From: Saccharopolyspora rosea
GTDB lineage: Bacteria; Actinomycetota; Actinomycetes; Mycobacteriales; Pseudonocardiaceae
Reading direction: 5' to 3'
DNA: 64,000 nucleotides
NCBI RefSeq assembly: GCF_025643595.1
Contig: NZ_CP102826.1
Location: 4,402,001 to 4,466,000 of the forward strand
Shown: one piece after another, positions 1 to 8,736 of the stretch
Layout: each line of letters opens with the position of its first letter
How positions within the stretch are numbered: the first letter of the stretch is position 1
Notes under the pieces: model-generated
Database searches by the model: none
What the model saw: the letters and a program-made list of their open reading frames with translations, nothing else
Told to the model about the DNA's origin: nothing
Program-made: the position numbers and the translations under genes

Positions 1-921
1 GGCAAGACCCGCACCCACGAGCTCGCGTGGGGCATGCTGACCCCGGGCTGCCGCAATCCGCGCGACCTCGGCCGCATCGCGGGCGGTTCCAGCGGCGGAT
101 CGGCGGCCGCCGTCGGCGACGGCGTGGTACCGCTGGCCCTGGGCACCGACACCGCGGGGTCGGTGCGCAACCCGGCCGCGCTGTGCGGGGTCGTCGGCGT
201 CAAACCGGGCGTCGGCGAGACCCCGATGACCGGCATCGCACCGCTGGCGCCGACCCAGGACACCGCCGGTGTGCTCGGCACCGGCCCCGCCGACTGCGCG
301 GCGGCGCTGCTGGCGCTCGGGGTCCCGATGCACCGCGCGGACGTCCGGCGGGTCGGGATCGTCGCCGACGGCTGGGCCGGGCGGGTGGAACCGGAGGTCG
401 GCGCCGCGGTCGCCGACGCGGCGGCCCGGCTGCGCGCGCTCGGCGTCGAGGTGGTCGACGTCGGGATGCCCCACTCCTCGCTCGCGCCCGCCGCCTCGTT
501 CGTGATCATGCTCGCCGAGTCCGCCCGCCGGTGGTTCCCCGCCGACGGCGTCGGCCCGGAGATCCGCGCGCGGCTGCTGCTGGGCGCGAACCTCCGCGAC
601 GCCGACTACCGGCGGGCGCTCGCGGTCCGCGAGGCGATCCGCGCCGGGCTGGATGCCGCGCTCGCCGACGTCGACGCCCTGCTGCTGGCGACCACCCCGG
701 TCACCGCCGCGCCGGTGGGTGCGCAGGTCGTGGACTGCGCCGGGCGTTCGGTGCCGGTGGAGACCGCGGGCACCGCGCTCACCGCCCTGGCCTCGGTGTC
801 CGGGCTGCCCGCCGTGTCGGTGCCCGGCACGGCCACCGGGCTGCCGGTCGGGGTGCAGTTCCTCGCCGCCGCGACCGGCACCGCGCTGCGGTGCGCCGAA
901 CTCGTCGGGACCGCCCGGTGA
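1..921 (+). CDS. Amidase (amidase signature family), 5' end missing
   Basis: The reading frame is open from the first base, so the N-terminus lies outside the window. The amidase-signature core is visible: the Gly/Ser-rich stretch [14 protein letters not shown] supplies the cis-Ser and nucleophilic Ser of the Ser-cisSer-Lys triad, and it is followed by GSVRNPAALCGVVGVKPG. The catalytic Lys should lie just upstream, outside the window. Family members hydrolyse amides, ureido compounds or acyl-amide intermediates in the cytoplasm. The substrate cannot be told from sequence. A GntR regulator follows on the same strand, and M20 peptidase and permease genes nearby suggest a role in nitrogen-compound catabolism (inference). 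Confidence 0.85.
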   Translation, partial: GKTRTHELAWGMLTPGCRNPRDLGRIAGGSSGGSAAAVGDGVVPLALGTDTAGSVRNPAALCGVVGVKPGVGETPMTGIAPLAPTQDTAGVLGTGPADCAAALLALGVPMHRADVRRVGIVADGWAGRVEPEVGAAVADAAARLRALGVEVVDVGMPHSSLAPAASFVIMLAESARRWFPADGVGPEIRARLLLGANLRDADYRRALAVREAIRAGLDAALADVDALLLATTPVTAAPVGAQVVDCAGRSVPVETAGTALTALASVSGLPAVSVPGTATGLPVGVQFLAAATGTALRCAELVGTAR

Positions 922-1038
922 CCCGCCCGCCCCCGGCTAGGATCGGCTCCCCGAGCGACCCGGCCGCTCTTCTCCTTCGGGCGAGTACGCGAGCGACTCG
1001 CACCGCCACGCACACCGACCCCGGAGAGGCACCGCCTG

Positions 1039-1674
1039 ATGCAGCCGCTGTACACCAGTAAGACCGAGCTGGTCACCAGCATGCTCCGCGAGCTGATCGT
1101 GACCGGGGAGCTGGAGCCGGGGGCGTCGCTGCGCCAGCGCGACCTGGCCGCCCGGCTGGGCGTGAGCCCCACCCCGGTGCGCGAGGCGCTGCGCCGCCTG
1201 GAGTCCGAGGGGCTGGTCAGCACCGACCAGCACCGCAGCGCCACGGTCGCGGAGTCCTGGCTGGACGCCACCGAGGAGAACTACCTCATCCGCGCCGCCC
1301 TGGAGTCGCTGGCCGCCAAGCTCGCCGCGCGGCGGATCGACGAGGACCAGCTGTCGGCCATCACCGCGATCAACGAGCGGATCCTCGCGTTGGAGGAGGG
1401 CGACCGCTCCTACGGCGCGCTCAACCGCGAGTTCCACTTCGCGATCTACCAGGCGGCGGGCAGCCCGGTCCTGCTGTCGCTGATGCGGATGCTGTGGCAG
1501 GCCATGCCGGACGGTCCCAAGGTCGCCCGCAGCCACCGGGAATCGGCTGCCGAGCACGCGGCGATCATCGCGGCGCTGCGCGACCGCGACAGCACGCGCG
1601 CCGGACAGCTGACCTACACCCACATCGTCGGCAGCGAACACCTCGACGACGAACGGCGGCGGGAAGGCGGCTGA
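1039..1674 (+). CDS. GntR-family regulator, FadR/FCD subfamily
   Basis: A 211-residue protein. Residues ~5-70 form a GntR winged helix; the recognition region LAARLGVSPTPVREALRRLE is textbook. An all-helical FCD ligand-binding domain follows, with the metal/ligand-type residues spread over NREFHFAIY and the SAAEHAAII stretch. The start is the ATG preceded by GGAGAGG. It is likely a repressor or activator of the adjoining amidase or of the peptidase/permease genes on the other side, with a small carboxylate effector typical of FCD regulators (inference). A dispersed repeat begins 3 nt after its stop codon. Confidence 0.88.
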   Translation: MQPLYTSKTELVTSMLRELIVTGELEPGASLRQRDLAARLGVSPTPVREALRRLESEGLVSTDQHRSATVAESWLDATEENYLIRAALESLAAKLAARRIDEDQLSAITAINERILALEEGDRSYGALNREFHFAIYQAAGSPVLLSLMRMLWQAMPDGPKVARSHRESAAEHAAIIAALRDRDSTRAGQLTYTHIVGSEHLDDERRREGG

Positions 1675-1677
1675 GTA

Positions 1678-1840
1678 CCTGTCTTCGAACCTGCTCCCGG
1701 AACCCGCGTGGCAAGCGGCGCCAGCCGCTTTCTCTTTCGGTGAGCGCTCTCGCCACTTGCACCGCCGCGGGTTCTCAGCGGTCGGCTCGCGAGGACAGCC
1801 CCGACGCTGTGTATTGGGCCAAAACGAGTTCGAAGACAGG
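1678..1840 (+). repeat. Dispersed MITE-like repeat, copy 1
   Basis: Starts with CCTGTCTTCGAAC and ends with its inverted complement GTTCGAAGACAGG. The internal hairpin AAGCGGC-GCCA-GCCGCTT at 1713-1730 is followed by TCTCTTT, as in an intrinsic terminator. It sits between the convergent GntR and M20 peptidase genes. This copy lacks part of the right-hand module found in longer copies. Confidence 0.85.
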
Positions 1841-1892
1841 CTCTGAGCTTCGAACCGGTCCCGCCGCGACGAACCCGGGAGCGGCTCCGAGG

Positions 1893-3059
1893 TCAGTCCG
1901 CCAGGGCGGCGAGCACGGCGGCGGCGACCGCGGCCCGTTCCAGCGCTCCGGACACGGTGGCGTGTTCGGTCCGGGCGTGCGCGCCGCCGCCGACGGCGCC
2001 GATGCCGTCGAGGACGTCCGCCCCGGCCGCCTGGGCGAAGTTGCCGTCGCTGGCGCCGCCGACGGCGGCCTCGCGCAGGTCGACGCCGAGCGGTGCGGCG
2101 CAGTCGCGGGCCAGCGCGAACAGCTCCGCGACCCCGTCGGTGCGCTCGAACACCGGGCGGTTCCAGCCGCCCCCGACTTCCACCCGCGCCTTCGGGTGCG
2201 CGGGCGCGAGCGCGGCGAGGCCGTCGCTGACGCGCTGCTGCTCGGCGGCGGTCGCCACCCGGACGTCGAGTTCGGCGACGGCGCGTCCGGCCGTGACGTT
2301 GGCGCGGGTGCCGCCGTGCACGACGCCGATGTTCACCGACGTCCCGGCGTCGAGGTCCGCCAGGTCGCGGCAGCGCAGGACCTGGTGGGCCATCTCGTGC
2401 ACGGCGCTGCACCCGGAGGTGGGGTCGAGCCCGGCGTGGGCTTCCTCGCCGGTGACGGTGAGGGTGAACAGGCCGACGCCCTTGCGCGCGGTCTTGATCG
2501 CCCCGTCGGCGCTGGCCTCGAAGCACAGCACCGCCCGGCTGCGGCGTGCCTCGTCGGTGATGACGTCCGAGGACGCGGTGCTGCCGGTCTCCTCGTCGCC
2601 GTTGAGCAGCAGGGTGAACCCGGGTGTCGGCAGGTCCAGCGCGTCCAGCGCGCGCAGCGCCCAGACCGCCTGCACCAGGCCGGTTTTCATGTCGAACACG
2701 CCCGGTCCGGTCAGGACGTCGCCGTCGCGGCGGAACGGCCGTTCCGCGAGGGTGCCCAGCGGCCACACCGTGTCGTAGTGCGCGAGCAGCAGCACGGGGC
2801 TCCCGGTGCCGCCGCGGTACCGGCGGACGCTGATGTCGCCCGCGCCGTCGCGGGGGTGCGAGCGCCGCTCGTCCGGGGTGCCGAGCCGTTCGTCGAGCCA
2901 GTTCTCCAGCCACCGCAGGCATTCGGCGAGCGCGCCCGGGTCGTCGCTGGGGCTCTCCCGGCCGACGTAGTCGGCGATGTCGGCGACTACGTCCTCCTCG
3001 TGCCGTGCCAGCCAGGCGTGCACCGCCCTGGTCTCGTCGTCGGTGAGGACTGGTTTCAT
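1893..3059 (-). CDS. M20 family metallopeptidase (glutamate carboxypeptidase-like)
   Basis: 388 residues. Zinc-site motifs of the M20/CPG2 family are present: HYDTVWPLGTL (metal His and Asp), FDMKTG, NGDEETGS (general-base Glu-Glu) and a dimerisation-domain HAGLDP. A cytoplasmic enzyme of this type removes C-terminal glutamate or related residues from dipeptides or acyl amino acids. The ATG overlaps the stop of the upstream deacetylase-like gene (ATGA), so the two are translationally coupled. The divergent APC permease suggests uptake and hydrolysis of an amino-acid conjugate (inference). Confidence 0.88.
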   Translation of the reverse strand: MKPVLTDDETRAVHAWLARHEEDVVADIADYVGRESPSDDPGALAECLRWLENWLDERLGTPDERRSHPRDGAGDISVRRYRGGTGSPVLLLAHYDTVWPLGTLAERPFRRDGDVLTGPGVFDMKTGLVQAVWALRALDALDLPTPGFTLLLNGDEETGSTASSDVITDEARRSRAVLCFEASADGAIKTARKGVGLFTLTVTGEEAHAGLDPTSGCSAVHEMAHQVLRCRDLADLDAGTSVNIGVVHGGTRANVTAGRAVAELDVRVATAAEQQRVSDGLAALAPAHPKARVEVGGGWNRPVFERTDGVAELFALARDCAAPLGVDLREAAVGGASDGNFAQAAGADVLDGIGAVGGGAHARTEHATVSGALERAAVAAAVLAALAD

Positions 3060-3973
3060 CCGGATCCTTTCGCGCGGCGGAGTTCGGCGTGTGCCAGGTC
3101 GGCGAGGTCGGCGTGCGTGGCGAACCAGATGCCGTCGTGCACGCGGACGTGGTCCAGCAGTTCGGCGAGGATCGCCAGGCGGGACCGGTGGCCGATGAGG
3201 TGCGGGTGCAGGGTGAGTTGGAAGACGCCGCCCGCCCGGTAGGCCGCGTCGAACTCGTCGGTCCAGATCTCCAGCACGTCGCGGGGGCGCAGGTGCGGCC
3301 GCACGCCCTCGTGGCGGTCCATGGTGAAGTACACGGCGTCGTCGCGGATCCAGTCGACCGGGATCTCCACCAACCCGGTGGGTTCGCCGTCGGCGAGGAT
3401 CTCGTACGGCTCGTCGTCGGCCATCAGCGAGGAGTCGTAGCGGAACCCGACTTCGCGCAGCGTCCGGAGCGTGGTGTCGGAGAACTCCCAGGACGGTGTG
3501 CGGACGCCGACCGGTCGGACACCGGTCAGCCCGGTGAGCGCGTCGACCGACCGCGCGAGGAGGTCCAGTTCGTCGCGACCGTCCAACTCGGTGTTGCGCT
3601 CGTGGATCCAGCCGTGCACCCCCACCTCGTGCCCGGATTCCACATAGGACTCCACTTCGGCGGGGTGCAGCAGGGCGGACACGGCCGGGACGAAGAACGT
3701 CGCCGGGATGTCGTAGCGCCCCAGCAGTTCCAGGATCCGCGGTGCGCCGACGCGCGAGCCGTACTCGCCCTGCGCCAGCAGTCCCGGGCTGGTCCGCCCG
3801 TCGCGCAGCGCCAGCGTCTCGTGGTCGGCGTCGAACGACAGCAGCACGGCCGCGTGGGCGTCCCCGGGCCAGCGCGCCGGGACCAGGCGCCGTCCCGCGC
3901 GCACCGCCGCCACGTGGCCGCGCCACTGGTGTTCCGGCCACTGCCAAGCGGGGGTCGACGACGATCCGGACAC
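3056..3973 (-). CDS. Polysaccharide deacetylase (NodB-homology) family protein
   Basis: 305 residues from a GTG start chosen because GGAGGAGG lies just upstream. NodB-fold landmarks are SFDADHE near the N-terminus (catalytic/metal Asp), HGWIHERN (metal His) and the C-terminal LTLHPHLIG. The protein has no signal peptide, so it resembles the cytoplasmic PuuE/allantoinase-type branch that hydrolyses cyclic or acylated nitrogen compounds rather than a cell-wall enzyme. It overlaps the M20 peptidase gene by 4 nt and probably acts in the same pathway. Substrate unknown. Confidence 0.82.
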   Translation of the reverse strand: MSGSSSTPAWQWPEHQWRGHVAAVRAGRRLVPARWPGDAHAAVLLSFDADHETLALRDGRTSPGLLAQGEYGSRVGAPRILELLGRYDIPATFFVPAVSALLHPAEVESYVESGHEVGVHGWIHERNTELDGRDELDLLARSVDALTGLTGVRPVGVRTPSWEFSDTTLRTLREVGFRYDSSLMADDEPYEILADGEPTGLVEIPVDWIRDDAVYFTMDRHEGVRPHLRPRDVLEIWTDEFDAAYRAGGVFQLTLHPHLIGHRSRLAILAELLDHVRVHDGIWFATHADLADLAHAELRRAKGSG

Positions 3974-4067
3974 GCAGACCTCCTCCGCCCGACGCGTGCA
4001 CCTGCGCTCAACAGTCAAGCACGGACGCGCAAGACCCCGGGGACGCGCGGCAGCACCATCACCGCTC

Positions 4068-5507
4068 GTGGCGACGAACGAAGCGGTGACCGAACGCGAG
4101 GGCGCGGCGCGGCTGCGCGGTTCGCTCGGCGTGCCCGGAGTGGTGTTCCTGGTGGTGGCCGCGGCGGCGCCGCTGACGGCCATCGGCGGGGCTGGGCCGG
4201 TGGCGCTGGCGCTGGGCAACGGCCCCGGACTGCCCGGCGCCTACCTGTTCGCGACCGCGGTGCTGCTGCTGTTCTCGGTGGGTCTCACCACGATGAGCAG
4301 GCACGTCACCAATCCCGGCGCGTTCTACGCGTACGTCGCGCAGGGCATCGGCAGGCCGCCCGGCCTGGCGGCGGCGTTCCTGGCGCTGCTGGCCTACACG
4401 GCGATCCAGGCGTCGATGTACGGCATGGTGGGCAGCGTGGTCGCCGAGGCGGTCGCCGGGCTCGGCGGTCCCCACCTGCCGTGGTGGGTGGTCGCGGCCG
4501 GGTGCCTGGCGCTGGTGGCGGTCCTGGGGTACCGGCAGGTCGATCTCAGCGCGAAGGTGCTCGGGCTGCTGCTGGTGTGCGAGATCGGGATCGTCGCGGT
4601 GCTCGACGCGGGTGTGCTCGGCAGCGGCGGGGCGCACGGCGTGTCGGCGGTGTCGTTCACCCCGGGCGCGTTCTTCAGCGGCAACCCGGGCATCGGCGTG
4701 ATGTTCGCGTTCGCCTCGTTCATCGGTTTCGAGGCCACCGCCGTCTACGGCGAGGAGACCCGCGACCCGGGTCGCACGGTCCCGCTGTCGACCTACGTGT
4801 CGGTGCTGCTCATCGGCGGTTTCTACGCGCTGTCGTCGTGGGCGCTGGTGCTCGCCTGGGGACCGGACCGGGTGCGCTCGGCGGCGAACGCCGCCCCGCA
4901 GGAGCTGATCTTCGACACCGCCGGGCGCTACCTGGGGCCCCTCGCCGCGGACTCGATGCGGGTGCTGCTGGTGACCAGCCTGTTCGCCGCGATCCTGGCG
5001 TTCCACAACGCGATCGCCCGGTACCTGTTCGCGCTGGGGCGGGAGGGCGGGATGCCGTCCCGGCTGGGCCGCACGCACCCCCGGCGCGGTTCGCCGCACC
5101 TGGGTTCGCTGGTGCAGACGGCCAGTGCGGTGCTGGTGGTGGGCGCGTTCGCCGCGGTGGGCAGCGACCCGGTGCTAGAGCTGTTCTCCTGGATGTCCGG
5201 GGTGGGCACGGTCGGGATCGTGCTGGTGCAGGCGCTGACCTGCCTGGCGGTGCTGGTGTTCTTCCGCAGGCGGCGCGCGGGTTCCGGGCTGTGGCACGCG
5301 GTCGTCGCGCCGGGTGCCGGGCTGGTGGGTCTGCTGCTGGCGTTGGGGCTGGTGATCGCGAACTTCACCACGCTGATCGGCGGATCGGTGCGGCTCGCCG
5401 CGTCGTTCGGCGTGCTGGTCGCGCTGGTGGGGTGCGCGGGCGTCGCGCTGGCCCTGCACTGGCGCCGACGCGATCCGCGCCGCTACCGGCGGCTGGGCGG
5501 TTCGTGA
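4068..5507 (+). CDS. APC superfamily amino-acid permease
   Basis: About 479 residues with roughly 12 hydrophobic membrane segments. The first begins GVVFLVVAAAAPLTAIGG, the usual APC TM1 with its small-residue helix break. FIGFEATAVYGEETRDP corresponds to the conserved TM6/loop region. The GTG at 4068 was chosen as start; GTG at 4086 is also possible and neither has a strong ribosome-binding site. The gene diverges from the deacetylase/M20 pair, and its 3' end overlaps the convergent CDF exporter gene by 25 nt. It probably imports the amino acid or amide handled by the neighbouring hydrolases (inference). Confidence 0.85.
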   Translation: MATNEAVTEREGAARLRGSLGVPGVVFLVVAAAAPLTAIGGAGPVALALGNGPGLPGAYLFATAVLLLFSVGLTTMSRHVTNPGAFYAYVAQGIGRPPGLAAAFLALLAYTAIQASMYGMVGSVVAEAVAGLGGPHLPWWVVAAGCLALVAVLGYRQVDLSAKVLGLLLVCEIGIVAVLDAGVLGSGGAHGVSAVSFTPGAFFSGNPGIGVMFAFASFIGFEATAVYGEETRDPGRTVPLSTYVSVLLIGGFYALSSWALVLAWGPDRVRSAANAAPQELIFDTAGRYLGPLAADSMRVLLVTSLFAAILAFHNAIARYLFALGREGGMPSRLGRTHPRRGSPHLGSLVQTASAVLVVGAFAAVGSDPVLELFSWMSGVGTVGIVLVQALTCLAVLVFFRRRRAGSGLWHAVVAPGAGLVGLLLALGLVIANFTTLIGGSVRLAASFGVLVALVGCAGVALALHWRRRDPRRYRRLGGS

Positions 5508-6430
5508 GCGCCCGCGGGGTGGGCGTGGATCAGGGCGCTGCGCACCGGAAGGGCGTGCAGCAGCCGGTGTTCGGCGGAGTGCGCGATGCGGTGCGCCTCG
5601 GCCAGCGTCAGCGCCGGGTCGACGTCCACTTCGGACTCCGCGTGCAGCCGGTGGCCGACCCAGCGCATCCGGAACGCGCTGACGCCCCGCACTCCCGGTG
5701 TGGCGGCGAGTTCCCGTTCCGCGCGGGTGACGAGGCCGGGGTCCACGGCGTCGAGCACCCGGCCCAGCACCTCGGTCGCCGAATTCCGCAGCGCGGCGAC
5801 GATCGCCGCGGTGATGAGCAGGCCGACGACCGGATCGGCCCACCACCAGCCCAGTGCGGCGCCCCCGGCCGAGGCCACCACGGCCAGGCTGGTGAACCCG
5901 TCGGCGCGCGCGTGCACCCCGTCGGCGACCAGCGCCGCCGAGCCGATCCGGCGGCCGACGCGCATCCGGTGGCGGGCCACGAGTTCGTTGCCCAGGAAGC
6001 CGAGCACCCCGGCCGCCGCCACCCAGCCGGGGTGCGCCACGTCCCGGGGCTCGGCGAACCGGCTGACCGCTTCGACGCCGGTGGCCACCGCCGAGGCGGC
6101 GATCACCGCGAGCACCACCAGTCCGGCCAGGTCCTCGGCGCGTCCGAGGCCGTAGGTGAAGCGCCGCGACGGTGCGCGCCGGGCCAGCAGGAACGCGGCC
6201 GCCAGCGGAACGGCGGTCAGCGCGTCGGCGGCGTTGTGCACGGTGTCGCCGAGCAGCGCCACGGAGCCCGTGGCGGCGACGAGCACGGCTTGGCCGAGCG
6301 CGGTCGCCAGCAGTCCGGCGGCGGAGACCAGCAGCGCCCGCATGCCGTCGCGGCTGGCCGCCAGGGTGTCGTCGACGTGCGGGCCGTGGTGGTGCGGGAC
6401 GGCCGGGCGGTCCTTCCGGTGTGCGGACAT
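5483..6430 (-). CDS. Cation diffusion facilitator (CDF) transporter
   Basis: 315 residues; the start ATG follows GGGGAGGCGCC. Six hydrophobic segments are followed by a cytoplasmic tail. The CDF metal-site pattern is present: SVALLGDTVHNAADAL in TM2 (Asp plus His/Asp four residues later) and LVADGVHARADGFTS in TM5 (Asp, His, Asp). The N-terminus is His-rich (HHHGPH), consistent with metal binding. It should export Zn, Co, Mn or Fe by proton antiport. The gene downstream on the other strand overlaps its 3' end by 25 nt. Confidence 0.9.
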   Translation of the reverse strand: MSAHRKDRPAVPHHHGPHVDDTLAASRDGMRALLVSAAGLLATALGQAVLVAATGSVALLGDTVHNAADALTAVPLAAAFLLARRAPSRRFTYGLGRAEDLAGLVVLAVIAASAVATGVEAVSRFAEPRDVAHPGWVAAAGVLGFLGNELVARHRMRVGRRIGSAALVADGVHARADGFTSLAVVASAGGAALGWWWADPVVGLLITAAIVAALRNSATEVLGRVLDAVDPGLVTRAERELAATPGVRGVSAFRMRWVGHRLHAESEVDVDPALTLAEAHRIAHSAEHRLLHALPVRSALIHAHPAGAHEPPSRR

Positions 6431-6581
6431 GGCGCCTCCCCGGGGCCGCTCCGCCCACCGTATGCCCGGGGTCCGGACTGCGACAACGCCGTTGTTGCCC
6501 ACCGCTACCAGCAGCGGGATCCGGGCACGTGCGGGGAGTTCGCGACACCCCGCACGTCTGTCCATTGTGGTCGTCGCGCGG

Positions 6582-6854
6582 TCACTCCGAGCCGACCGCG
6601 GTGCCCGACCGCACCCCGCCGTCGGGTCGCAGCACGCGTTCGGGTTCGGGGACCAGCAGGTCCCCGACGTCGCAGCCGAGCACCGCGCAGATGACGTCGA
6701 GGTCGTCCAGCTTGAGGCTGGCCGGCGTCTTCGACCACAGCCCGGACATCTTCCCCGCGGAGATGACCAGGCCGTGCTCGGCGAGTCGGCGCTGCAGCTC
6801 GCTGGCCTTCCAGATGCCCCGCTGCGCGGCGGCCAGCCGCAGGTTCCACTTCAC
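6582..6854 (-). CDS. Small XRE-type HTH regulator
   Basis: 90 residues from a GTG start (VKWNLRL). The sequence matches a common actinobacterial Cro/C1-like family: ASELQRRLAEHGLVISAGKM forms the HTH and LDDLDVICAVLGCDVGDLL is the conserved C-terminal helix pair. No ligand domain is present. The preceding 550 bp are AT-richer than the rest of the window and hold no gene on this strand, so promoter and operator should be there. The regulon is unknown; the downstream CDF gene is a candidate target. Confidence 0.8.
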   Translation of the reverse strand: MKWNLRLAAAQRGIWKASELQRRLAEHGLVISAGKMSGLWSKTPASLKLDDLDVICAVLGCDVGDLLVPEPERVLRPDGGVRSGTAVGSE

Positions 6855-7404
6855 GCTGCAAATCCCTTTCTGGCGAACACGGGGGCCGGACGCACCCGAG
6901 ATGGCTCTCGATCTTGTCGAAACTATTTCATGAACCCCGACCGAGCGCCGGGAATCCAACGGTCAAATCCGCCTCCGAACACTACTACCGAACAACTCCG
7001 GCACCGATAACCCGATTTGCGGAATCCCGCATCCCGAGCCCTTTAACCCGAGTGGAGCAATGCGCCGGATTCATTCCGGATATTCCGTTGCCGGATTGCT
7101 GCGCGCGGGGCAACCAATGGCCGGATTTCACGGGAAAAGCGGCCGGGGCCATCACGCTGCGTCGGTGGCAAGACGCATTTCAGGTGATCTTGGCCCTGGC
7201 CCGGTCAGCGCCCCCTCCTCCGCCACGAGCAGCACGTTCGGGGGACTGTACGGCCCAAGGTCACGATGCTAACGTCCGGGGCGGCGGCGACGCACGGTTA
7301 ATTGAACGGACTCTGCATATTCCGGATTGGACCGCCCGCTATTGCCCCGGATCCCTCGGTCCGGCTTTCTCCGACTCCCCGAACCGACGATTGGTGGCAT
7401 TCGC
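6855..7404. other. Long intergenic region with repeated CCGGAT
   Basis: No credible gene. Base composition falls well below the surrounding GC. CCGGAT occurs at 7065, 7076, 7091, 7121, 7322 and 7347, three of them within ATTCCGGAT-like contexts. The region separates the divergently transcribed XRE regulator and polyprenyl synthase genes, so it probably contains both promoters. Confidence 0.5.
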
Positions 7405-8601
7405 ATGTCCGCGACCGAACAGCTCGACGTCCCCGACCGGGAACCGCGGCCGGGCAGCACCGGCGCCGCGGAGCGCGCCGTCCCGCGCGAACCGCCACCC
7501 GCAGCCGACACCTCCGGTGGAGATCTCCCCGCCACGGCGGCACTTCCGATGCAGAAGTCCACAGTGGATGAACGGGCGGGCGGGCTCGACCGCGCGGCGG
7601 CCGACGCGCTCGACCGCGCCCGGACCGTGGTGGAACCGGCGCTGCGCGCCGCCGTCGACCGGTTGCCCGGGCGCATGCGGCACATCGCCGGGTACCACCT
7701 CGGCTGGTGGGACGAGCACGGCGCGCCGGTCACCGCCCACCGGGGCAAGGCGATCCGCCCGGCCATGGTGCTGGCGTGCGCGTCCGCGGTCGGTGGCGAT
7801 CCCGAGGCGGCGGTGCCCGCCGCCGTCGCCGTGGAACTCGCGCACGACTTCTCGCTGCTGCACGACGATGTCATGGACGGCGACGTGCGCCGCAGGCACC
7901 GGCCCACGGCGTGGACGGTGTTCGGCAGCAGCGCGGCGATCCTGGCCGGGGACGCGTTGCAGACGCTGGCCACCGACGTGCTGGTGGCCAGCGGGCACCC
8001 GGAGGCCAGCACCGCGGTGCGGGTGCTCAACACGGCGGTGCTGAGCCTGATCAACGGGCAGAGCGCGGACCTGGCCTTCGAGGAGCGCTCCGACGTCGAG
8101 CTGGCCGAGTGCCAGCGGATGGCGGGCGACAAGACCGGGGCGCTGCTGGGTTGCGCGTGCGCGCTGGGCGCGCTGCTGGGCGGTGGGCGCACCCAGCAGG
8201 TCGCCAGGCTGTGCAGTTTCGGCGAGAGCCTCGGCCTGTCGTTCCAGCACGTCGACGACCTGCTGGGCATCTGGGGCGACCCGTCGACGACGGGCAAGCC
8301 GGTGTTCTCCGACCTGCGCACCCGCAAGAAGACGCTGCCGGTGGTGGCGGCGCTGCGGTCCGGCACCGCGGCCGGGCAGCAGCTCGCCGAGCTCTACCAC
8401 CGCGAACACCCGTTGACCGGCAGCGAGCTGGCGCACGCGGCCGAGCTGGTGGCGGTGGCGGGCGGTCGGGTGTTCAGCCAGCGCGAGGCGGACCGCCTGC
8501 TGGAGCAGGCGCTGCGCGACCTGCGCGACGCCGATCCGCCGCCCCGCGCCGCCGAGCAGCTGACCGCGCTGGCCCGGATGGTCATCCGCCGCGACCGGTG
8601 A
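7405..8601 (+). CDS. Polyprenyl (geranylgeranyl-type) diphosphate synthase
   Basis: 398 residues. Both Asp-rich motifs of trans-isoprenyl diphosphate synthases are intact: HDDVMDGD (first) and HVDDLLGIWGD (second), with HRGKAIRPAM for IPP binding and GDKTGALLG before the second motif. It condenses IPP with an allylic diphosphate; the DDLLGIWGD form is typical of GGPP-type enzymes in actinobacterial terpenoid loci. The first ~65 residues are Pro/Glu/Arg-rich and look disordered, an extension absent from housekeeping homologues. No terpene cyclase, phytoene synthase or encapsulin gene is adjacent. Confidence 0.9.
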   Translation: MSATEQLDVPDREPRPGSTGAAERAVPREPPPAADTSGGDLPATAALPMQKSTVDERAGGLDRAAADALDRARTVVEPALRAAVDRLPGRMRHIAGYHLGWWDEHGAPVTAHRGKAIRPAMVLACASAVGGDPEAAVPAAVAVELAHDFSLLHDDVMDGDVRRRHRPTAWTVFGSSAAILAGDALQTLATDVLVASGHPEASTAVRVLNTAVLSLINGQSADLAFEERSDVELAECQRMAGDKTGALLGCACALGALLGGGRTQQVARLCSFGESLGLSFQHVDDLLGIWGDPSTTGKPVFSDLRTRKKTLPVVAALRSGTAAGQQLAELYHREHPLTGSELAHAAELVAVAGGRVFSQREADRLLEQALRDLRDADPPPRAAEQLTALARMVIRRDR

Positions 8602-8616
8602 CCGGGCCGGTCAGTG

Positions 8617-8729
8617 CCTGTTCTTTGAACTTGGTTGCGACGGGGCGTGGTAAGCGGCGTGAGCCGCTTTCTCTTTCGGTGAGCGGTCTCGCAACCGGCA
8701 CCGCCACGCAAAACGAGTTCGAAGACAGG
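8617..8729 (+). repeat. Dispersed MITE-like repeat, copy 2 (shortest full copy)
   Basis: 113 bp from CCTGTTCTTTGAAC to GTTCGAAGACAGG, between the convergent polyprenyl synthase and cytX genes. It contains the hairpin AAGCGGC-GTGA-GCCGCTT (8652-8669) followed by TCTCTTT, and joins the left half directly to the right-end module, lacking the middle. It is the best minimal example of the element. Confidence 0.87.
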
Positions 8730-8736
8730 TGCTCAC

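Noticed and set aside
1671-1847. CTGAG on both sides of repeat copy 1 as a target-site duplication
   Set aside because: CTGAG also appears at junctions inside the tandem copies, so it is part of the repeat end; no convincing target duplication could be defined for any copy.
7405-8601. Calling the polyprenyl synthase an encapsulin cargo
   Set aside because: Only the disordered N-terminal extension supports it; no shell protein gene is in the window, so it is kept as a question, not an annotation.
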